A stretch of 64,000 nt of DNA from Agapanthus africanus. Lineage: Eukaryota; Streptophyta; Magnoliopsida; Asparagales; Amaryllidaceae. The translations under genes were made by a program, and so were the position numbers. The DNA is taken from positions 292,788,044 to 292,852,043 of the forward strand of contig CM057337.1 in assembly GCA_030015575.1 (NCBI GenBank). The letters run 5' to 3'. Under the pieces are notes generated by a model that was not told where the DNA came from, made no database searches, and saw only the letters and a program-made list of their open reading frames with translations. This document shows, in pieces, positions 55,907 through 64,000 of the stretch. Positions within the stretch are counted from its first letter, which is position 1. Every line of letters starts with the position of its first letter.

Positions 55907-58104
55907 TGTTAGTTATATGTATGCCCTAGAGGCCATTACTGTACATTGGATGTATATTGTAGTGGATGCTGGGTCATATATAGGTAGGACTTTCTTGCTC
56001 GACATGATAGTATGCTATCTGGTTGCTCTTTATCTTAACATGTATACTTTCTGTCTCTCTGTTACATGTTGATAAAGCCTTTAGGATGTGTACTCGACTT
56101 CCAGGACTATGATGCATATCATACTAGTGGGGCCTGGGTAGTCCACGAGTGCATCCTTCAATGTTCCTAGTCGTGGGAATATCGAGACGGGGCATCGATA
56201 TTCCAGAGTAGACTAGCGTATATCTTCTCGACCCATGTGATGGGCGATAGATGATCCCATATCCATTGGTGTTTGACATCAGAGATGGTATGCGGGTGCT
56301 CAGTGGAGACTGGCTACACTGAACGGACTCGCCGAGAACTCCCAGATGGTATTATACCGCACGTCAGATGGCAGTTCTCTGGTGACACTGGTACAGCTTA
56401 GTCTGTTGACCCGAGATCGTCATAGAGTCTTGTGTGTCTCCCACTATGCTTTGATTTCCACCCTACCACGGCTCTACTGAGTCGTGCAAACAGGTGGTTT
56501 TTGGGTACAGTCCCGATTCACATGGAGGCAATGAGCGATAGGAGGGGATTCGTCTCTCCCGGTATTGGGGGTTGATGTTGCGCTATGCTCGACTGGCCAT
56601 AACAGGAAATCCCTGGCCAGGGTTGCTGTGATATACTGGTAAGAGTTATCAGTACTTTCACGAATGTTATGGACCTCACGTCGGCATGACTTATCGAGCT
56701 ATTGGGGTCTGACGTTTACCACCCCTAGGCGAAATAGGCGACATATCAGACGAACAGACCGGACTGTACGGTAAGTGTTACCGGTTGGATTCACAGGAGT
56801 GTGAGCGGGCTTGCTCGTCGATCTTCTGATCACTCAATACCCGGATGGCCGTCACATTTAGCAGACCGCTTGCGGCTTGTGGGTGTTTGATATGATCATC
56901 ATCTGCTGCCGGCGTATTGACGAGTCTTTAGAGTCCTACACAGAGGTTTCCTGCCTCAAGCGAAACGAAATAGGAGCGCATATGACATATGTGCGGGACC
57001 GAGAATAATGCATGTATGTGATACCGTATTCCATTCTCGCGATGAATGTATAGATTGGTTGTATGCGATATAACCTAGTTATCGAATCGAGGATTGATTC
57101 GATAAGCCGATACATTGGATATTAGTCGGTTATATGCGATATGACCGGATCGTTAAATCAAGTATTGATTTAATGATTTAATGCATAATTATATATTTGA
57201 TATATTACCTTGCATTAACTAGTATTGGTTCACTTAAATTGGATTTTCTCACTTGAAGTACACAAGTTGTATATGTGATATACTTTTGTGCACTTGTTTG
57301 TATCATGTTTGATGATACATGCTAACTTGAGTTTGTGTGTATGATTAAACCATGGTTATATGAATGGTTAGGGTTTTGTTTACTTATTCATTTATTTATT
57401 TTGGAAAAGATAAATAGAAATGGTGGCTTTCTTTGTTTCTTTCATGAAGCTTCATAAAGTGTTGAAAGCTTGACCATTTTGTTTGCTTCCCTTAACCTAA
57501 CAATTCACCTAACCCTAGTTTTGTCTCTACACTTAACTATGGTTGGTATATGATAAGTATTCATTTTTTTTCTATTTGGAAAATACATATCATATTCTTT
57601 TTCTTCTTTTTCTTCATCTTCAACAAGAAGAAAAACTTGCCTCCATCAATGGCAACTTGAGAAAACGAGTGAGAAATCCAATTCTAAAGTGAACCCACTT
57701 CATATTTCTTCATCCTCTACCACTTGACAAGTAGTATAGGGTGTTTTCTTCACAAGTTTCATGACTTGGTGAAGTTGGAGTTTGATCTTGAGTTGCCTCG
57801 ACGTAGATCATCTTCGGCGTCGAAGTCGACGACCCAGCCCAATCAATTCTTCGATAAAACCACCGCGAGAGTCCGAGATCCGATGGGTACAGCGGAGGGA
57901 CTTCATCACGGAGCTATGGAGGTGGATGACCGGATCTACAAAGGTTGTAGCCCCTTTCCTTTTAGTCAAAGTCGTTAACTTGCATTGCATCGCCTATACA
58001 TCTAGTTAACGATCCGTATTAGGGTTTGTAGGCACTTGGAAAAATTTGAATTGGCCATGTTTGATCACTTGTGAGACCTCATTAGTGTGCCTCGGAACCC
58101 TACA
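55907..58104 (+). repeat. F 3' LTR
   Basis: 2,198 bp, TGTTAGTTATATG ... GAACCCTACA. Confidence 0.93.
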
Positions 58105-58109
58105 TGGCA
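58105..58109. repeat. Target-site duplication of F (right)
   Basis: TGGCA, the duplicate of 47736-47740. Confidence 0.93.
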
Positions 58110-59779
58110 TCCTCTACCTCTGGGTCCTCATTTCTCTGCGGATTACCAATCTCGCAATCTATCGTCTCATCGGCTCAGTCAGGTGTGCTAACGGAAACAA
58201 TTCCGCTCTGGCACTGCTCTGATCATCTCTCGGCCAATTAGTAAGATCATTCGTAAAGCAGCACGTCACTGGCGTCGGCCTCTGGCCCTCTGAATACATG
58301 TGACACAACTGATCCTCGGTGCAAATCTCATCGCAGCAGTGTCCTGGAAAGAACCTGCTCAAGGTCTCTTCCGATTTCGACTATAGCGAACTATAAGGAG
58401 GCTGGTACTCTTACATAATCTTTTCTTGTTCTCTGGACATCTGCGTTCTCAGCACAACATTTCCTTGGGAACTGGTCGTGTTCCAACGCTCATGTATACA
58501 CATCGGAATCTCAAATCTCAACAGGGAGTAACGGCAGCTTGTCAGCATCTCACACGAACCTCTTGCTCCACTCGTCTTTATTATCGTCCACTTTGATGTC
58601 GCATCAAGCTATCTGTATACCGCAAATTTTCTCGGCTACAGTCAATCCGGAATCTCTCACACGGACTAGAAATACGAACACGGTATCATCATCACTCTGT
58701 CGAATCTATCTCGCCGAACACGTCCTCGGGAACCCGTCCCAACTATCGGAGGAATACTCAATACTGGTCCGTTCTCGATCAACTCACAACGCATCTGGGT
58801 GAGGTCCTCTATCCGAAGCTGGTCATCTTACTGATCTCAGATCGGAACATCCGATGAACAACGTCATATCTGGATCGATCTACAGTAGATCTGATTAAGA
58901 TTCTCCATACTGGAAATCTTCAACTCATCTGGGCCTGTGTCGGGGCATCAATCTGACGAATTACCTTCGTCTCTCAACTCAAGATAGACTAGCTATCGCC
59001 TGTCGCCTCACTTCCAGAAAGCTCCAGCGATCTCAGCTCGTAAGCCATGGAAGCGGTATCACATCAATCTCAGCAATAGTTGGGTCATCTGTCTGGACGG
59101 TAGATGACATCATAATGTCTTAGATATGGTGTACATCAACAGTCCTCTCTCAACAGGCAGACTCTAACAATGGCCCGATCATCCGGTACAAAACCGCACA
59201 CTCGTCTCAAACGAGTGGTCACAACACCACACTACATCGATACGTTCCCATGTCACCCAAAAACATGATGGTCAGTCCTCGTCCACGACGAGCTTGCCCT
59301 GACCGCATCACCAGCAGCAACTCAATCTGCGCACAAACCATGGTGACAGGAATCTCAATCAAGTATCGAGGAAACAAATCAAAGGGATGAAAAGAGTCAA
59401 CAGATCCCAAAATGGATACATGATCATAAGGAGGAGTCAAATCACTGAGAGTATGATCATGGAAGTGAATAAAATCAAGGATCTCAAATGGATGTATAAT
59501 CAAGAAAACAAAGAGAATCACCGGTCTCAAGATATATACATCCTAAGGTTTCTTAAGTGGAGTATCGTATCATAAATATGCTGTGGAACATATGTACGGT
59601 ACGTCACTCTACTCAAGCTACCTACTCCATCAATCAGGGTCAGCCTATGTAACGAAAGTTCGGGTCTAACACCCCCTTGTTCAAGTCTAAGTTCCGTAAG
59701 GTCAAGCCTAGGTTCCAAAATATATATGCCCTAGACCCCACATAGTCAAACCTAGACTCGAACCAAGGTTAAACCCAGC
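58110..59779 (-). other. H internal region next to its PBS
   Basis: 1.7 kb without a gene I can name. On the minus strand an ATG near 59340 begins a short arginine-rich stretch (MRSGQARRGRG near 59290), reminiscent of a Gypsy Gag N-terminus, but the frame is short and broken by 59219. A minus-strand stretch at 59527-59718 is weakly reminiscent of a Gypsy pol C-terminus. I regard both as unproven relics. Confidence 0.35.
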
Positions 59780-59791
59780 GCTCTGATACCA
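59780..59791 (-). other. H primer-binding site (initiator tRNA-Met)
   Basis: GCTCTGATACCA on the plus strand, four bases before an LTR start TGTCATGACCC. It supports the minus orientation of H. Confidence 0.75.
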
Positions 59792-60580
59792 TCTTTGTCA
59801 TGACCCAAAAAATTAGCTCGTGACCGACACTTAAATTACGCAACGTCTGTAGGCGTAACGTAACCTAAGTAAGCCGAAAACCCAGAAATCTAAACCTTCC
59901 AACAGAAGTAAGTAATGAAAATATTTATACAACACTTGGAAACGTTAAGTTCAAAACCTTAAACTTATTTTACTTTTCTTTTCCGTTGTTTTCGTAAAAA
60001 TTTTGGCAGCACCTCCTTTGTAAAAACTAGCCCCGAAATGGGTACAACAAAGAATAAAAAGAAAGCATCCCCAAACAGGAGCAAAACACGCCCAACGGTA
60101 GAAACAACCACCACAAGTAAAATAACAAGTATACGACGCCCAACGGCGAAGATCAACACAAAAGATAAAGAAAGAAGAAAGACATCAACCCAAAAGCGAA
60201 CATAAAACCCATCGCTCAAGTCTCGCAACTACAAGTCTTTCTAATTCTTACTACATAAACAAATACTTGTTTCTGATTTGATGGAGTCGACTTGATACAA
60301 TATGAATAACAAATACGAGAGGGGCACGATCCAACATGTACCACCTACCAAAGCAAAACACCCGAAAGTAAGCTGTGTGCCAACGTTGCCGCGACTGATC
60401 CAAGCGGACAACCAGCAAGAACTAAGGCACAACGGGGGTGAGTTACCAACTCGTGAGTAGAAAACATCAACAATAAGAAATCGAAATAAACAACGATTCC
60501 TAGGTCAACTATATCATAAAGGTAAAACTATGATATCTAGGGTGACCGTATCTACATATGTGCCAACACCTAATCAATGC

Positions 60581-60780
60581 CCATCAGCAAGTGGATATCA
60601 TCCAACCATATAAAATCAATGCATGTATGTATGTTGATAGCATCCACCAATAAAATGAATGCATGTATGCAGGTGGATCTCGTCCAACAATATAATCAAT
60701 GCATGTATGCAGGTGGATCTCGTCCAACAATATAATCAATGCATGTATGCGGGTGGATCTCGTCCACATCTCAACTACTG
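60581..60780. repeat. 40-bp tandem repeat, five units
   Basis: Units start at 60581, 60621, 60661, 60701 and 60741. The third and fourth are identical in GCATGTATGCAGGTGGATCT plus CGTCCAACAATATAATCAAT; the outer ones are diverged. Confidence 0.85.
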
Positions 60781-61615
60781 ACACAATAACTCCTGCATGT
60801 AAATATCAAAAAGCATATGCAGGTAAATATGAGGATATAAATCAACGTGTTTTCCTCGTGACACAACAAAATCATGGAACCTGAGTGCCCAACATCGACA
60901 CTCGAACATCATGAAACCCGTGTCCTGCATCGACACGTAAATCCTTATGTATCAGGCGCCGTCACTACGACTGGCCCTGATGTCATATCCGATCATCACT
61001 ATGGTCGGTATCCCCATGATAACCGCCGAGTCCAAATTTTATCACCGGTAGGTACTTGCCCAGCTTTCCAGGCGCATCGCCATCATCTGCGATCTTCTTG
61101 CCGAGAGGAACCATACCAGGCTCCACCATGTACCCTCAAACGGCCCACTCCACTCTTCGCATCGGGTATATAACACAAGTCTCAGAACCGAGAAAACTCA
61201 TGGTGGATGCACTGAAATATCATATCAAGAGAAACCGGGTTTTCAAACAATATATAGTTTCTTGAAACACCTCCACAGTTCTCAAATCCATAAATCACAT
61301 GAAATCTATATCTCAATGCGTAAATCCATGAAAACTGATATATGAAACTTAAAAAAACAATATGAGCATATTAAGGGAAAACCGCTCTTTTAAATGAATC
61401 CAGTTTTAAAATATATCATGCGGTTCCCAAACCCTCCGAAATCAAGTGCAGCATCATATGAAGTGTTCAGGTAACTATCGCAAGATATGTGTATCTACAT
61501 GTAAGCAGGTATGTATGATGCATCTCATAAATACAATAGCACAATAATCAACGTCTCAATATCAAATGACTATACAACACCACTTAAGGGTATATGCAGC
61601 TATAGCAGGGTATGT

Positions 61616-61620
61616 CATGC
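61616..61620. repeat. Presumed left target-site duplication of G
   Basis: CATGC precedes the G LTR. The right copy lies outside the window, so it is unconfirmed. Confidence 0.4.
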
Positions 61621-63811
61621 TGTTAGTGATATGTATGCCCTAGAGGCCATTACTGTACATACGATGTATACTGTAGTGGATGCTAGGACATATATAGGGA
61701 GGACTTTCTTTCTCGACATGATAGTATGCTATCTGGTTGCTCTTTATCTTAACATGTACTCTGATTGTCTCTATGTTACATGTTGATAAAGCCCTTAGGA
61801 TGAGTACTTGACTACCAGGACTATGATGCAGATCATACTAGAGGGGATAGTGTAGTCGCTAAGAACATCTTTCAAATGTACCTAGTCGTAGTGTATCGAG
61901 ACAGGGCATCGATATACCAGAGTAGACTAGCATATGCGCTTCTTGACCCATATGATGGGTGATGGATGATCCCATATCCATTGGTGTTTGACATCAGAGA
62001 AGGTATACGGGTGCTAAGTGGAGACTGGGTACACTGGACGGACTCGCCGAGAACTCCCAGATGGTATTATACCTCACGTCAGATGGCAGTTCTCAGGTGA
62101 CACTGGTACAGGTTATTCTGTTGACCCGAGATCGTCATAGAGTTTTATGTGATTCCACTGTGCTTTGATTTCCTTCATACCACGTCCAAGAGGGCATGCA
62201 AAACGGTGGCTTTTGGGTACAGTCCCGAATCACATGGAGGCAATAGTGATAGGAGGGGTTTCGTCTCTCCCGGTATAGGGAGTTGATGTTGCGCTGTCTT
62301 CGATTGGCTATAATTGGAAATCCCTGGACAGGTTTGCTAAGATTTACTGGTAACTGTTATCAGTAGTTTCTCGATCTTTTATAGACCTCATATCGACACG
62401 ACTTATCAAGCTACTGGGTCTGACGTTTACCACCCCTAGGCGAGATATGCGATATATCAGACGAAGAGACTGGACTGTACGAGAATGTTACTAATTGGAT
62501 TCGCAGGAGAATGTACAGGCTTGCATGTTGATCTTCTGATCACTCAATACCTGGGTGGCTGTTACGTTTAGCTGACCGCTTGTATCTTGTGGGTGTTTGA
62601 TATGATCATCACCTACTGCCGGCGTATTGACGATTCTTTTGAGTCCTACACAGTGGTTTCTTGGCTCATGAAAAACGGAGTAGGAGCACATATGTTATAT
62701 GTGCGGGACCAAGAACAATACGAGTATGTGATACCGTATTAGATTCTCACGATATGGGATATCGGCTGGGTATATGTGATATAGCCGGGTCATCAGATCA
62801 AGTGTTGATTCGATGAACTGATATATATTATATTAGTCGGTTATTTGTGAAATAGCCGGATTATCAGATCAAGTGTTGATTCGATAATTTCATGTATAAT
62901 TATATATTTGATATATTATATTACATTAACTAATATTAGCTCACTTAAAAATTCTTTTTCTTACTTGGATAATACATTGATATATATGTGATATATGTTA
63001 AATGTATTATTTTCTTTTGTTACAATAAATATTGTATATGTAATATATAATATTGTAACAAGTTAGGGTTACAAATGCAACATGTTTTGTGGAGTTTAAA
63101 TATGGTTAGGGTTTGGATTAGGGTTAAGCTTGCATGAAGCTTCTTGAAGCTTTGACTTTGACTTTGATATTTTGTGAAGATATTTCATTAACCCAACCCA
63201 AACCATTTACCATAGTTGTTTCTCAACAAGGGTTAAGTCTATATTCTTAACCCATGGTTGCAATTCTAACCTCACACATGATTTCATTATTCATCACAAA
63301 TGGATTTGCTTCTTCTTCTTCTTCTTTCTTTTGTTGAAAAAGCTTTCTAGCTTTTTGTGAAGTGATGATAATGAGTGAGAAATTGAAAACAAATGAGAGC
63401 TAAATTCCTACTTCATCATCACCATCTATTCTTGCCACTTAGATTAGGGTGTTTGCTTTGCTAATACTTGATTAGCAAAGCAAGAGCTTGGGTGTGAGTT
63501 TCTTCAAGGTAGATCATCTTAGTTATTGAAGATCGGAAGAAAGCATGGATCATTCGACTTGTGGAGCCTCTCTAGAGTCTGGGAGTTCATGGATTGCGGC
63601 GAAGGGACTACTACTCGGAGCTTATGAAGCGATGGAACGGACTACAAAGGTTGTAATCCCTTTCTCTTAGAAGTAAAGTTGTTTACTTGCTATTTGTTTC
63701 GCCTAATCTCTAGTCTAAGATCTTGGTTAGGGTTGTTCGGTACTTGAAAATTTTGATTTTGGCTTGGTTGATGCCTTGTAGAACCTTGTTCTAGTGCCTA
63801 GTAACCCTACA
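61621..63811 (+). repeat. G 5' LTR
   Basis: 2,191 bp, TGTTAGTGATATG ... AACCCTACA. Hairpins of the A type recur near 62770-62900 (for example TAGCCGG...CCGGATTATC modules with TGTTGATTCGAT). Confidence 0.9.
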
Positions 63812-63812
63812 G

Positions 63813-63824
63813 TAGTATCAGATC
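63813..63824 (+). other. G primer-binding site, two mismatches
   Basis: TAGTATCAGATC, against TGGTATCAGAGC in the other elements. The changes would weaken tRNA pairing and suggest decay after insertion. Confidence 0.75.
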
Positions 63825-64000
63825 CAAGCTAGAGCATTAGGCGTTGTCTAGACGAATTTTAAAGTCCGATCGAACCCCGAATCCCCGATATGAACCCCTT
63901 CTCTGGAAATTTTTTCAAAAGTTGAAATTTTCATATTAAAAATACTCGAAAAATCATGCAGGGAATTATAAGAATTACTGTGAAGCACGAACCCCTAACT
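63825..64000 (+). other. G leader, first part
   Basis: Similar to the start of the A and F leaders (GTCCGATCGAACCC; AGAATTACTGTGAAGC). The window ends just before the expected hairpin. Confidence 0.7.

Larger units (their letters stand above)
47741..58104 (+). mobile_element. Copia LTR retrotransposon F (gag-less, A family), full-length
   Basis: LTRs 47741-49952 and 55907-58104, PBS, 3.1-kb leader, gag-less pol relic, polypurine tract and intact TSD TGGCA. By hand, the first 365 bases of the LTRs differ at about 6 sites, so F is a younger insertion than any element of the nest. The pol is nevertheless badly decayed, which implies it was mobilised by proteins from elsewhere. Confidence 0.93.
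59796..61620 (-). repeat. H 5' LTR, part, interrupted by G
   Basis: Starts (plus strand) TGTCATGACCC. Its 61021-61160 segment matches the window start. It includes GGCAGCACCTCC near 60006 and the 40-bp tandem array at 60581-60780. No gene: the open minus-strand frame at 59965-60228 lacks any motif. The LTR was cut by G at 61621 and continues beyond the window. Confidence 0.55.
61621..64000 (+). mobile_element. Copia element G (A/F family), 5' end only
   Basis: LTR, PBS and the first ~175 bases of leader; the rest lies beyond the window. It is clearly diverged from both A and F in the LTR, especially after 62900. Confidence 0.85.

Noticed and set aside
59527..59718. Possible Gypsy pol C-terminal or chromodomain-linked relic on the minus strand
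   Set aside because: Only weak, scattered resemblance (RVTYR...P...LRMYI), and it lies beside the PBS where pol should not be.

Overview
This window is intergenic, repeat-dense DNA from a flowering plant. I see no cellular gene, tRNA, rRNA or CRISPR array. The evidence for a plant is a set of Ty1/Copia retrotransposons primed by initiator tRNA-Met (primer-binding site TGGTATCAGAGC), plus a host element whose 5' LTR, read on the plus strand, opens TGTCATGACCC, as in many plant Ty3/Gypsy-type elements. The species cannot be read from the sequence.

Layout. The substrate is a minus-strand Gypsy-like element, H. Its 3' LTR side is 1-5764, its internal pieces are 5765-6843, 46747-47740 and 58105-59779, and its 5' LTR runs from 59796 rightward. 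H holds a ~30-bp minisatellite and no recognisable pol. Copia element A (+) sits inside H at 6844-46746, with TSD GTACA on both sides. Inside A is B (-, 13378-43250), fused in tandem to a second, truncated copy E (43251-45112). Inside B is C (+, 16421-35997, TSD CTTTC). Inside the 3' LTR of C is D (-, 24302-33896, TSD GGATC). Element F (+, 47741-58104, TSD TGGCA) and the start of element G (+, 61621 to the window end) are separate insertions into H. My hand-sampled LTR divergence falls from A to B to C to D, in the order the nesting requires.

Coding content. B/E is the gag-encoding type: gag with a CCHC knuckle, protease, integrase, RT and RNase H. B carries two nonsense codons and is split by C. 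A, C, D and F lack gag. A keeps a protease-integrase frame joined to a short N-terminal segment. C and D have a tandem ~400-bp duplication where gag should be, and only relics of pol. These look like non-autonomous families that needed Gag supplied in trans.

Most interesting signal. The 2-3 kb leaders between PBS and coding start share an elaborate RNA architecture that I infer from base pairing and compensatory changes: (i) a long CCGCGG-rich hairpin about 180-200 nt after the PBS, with a palindromic apex in several copies, resembling a dimer-initiation stem-loop; (ii) a doubled three-stem module around a CCCTTCACCGGG core, present in the gag-less elements and absent from B; (iii) three successive hairpins presenting the same loop near the gag site. 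The LTRs also carry clusters of perfect hairpins.
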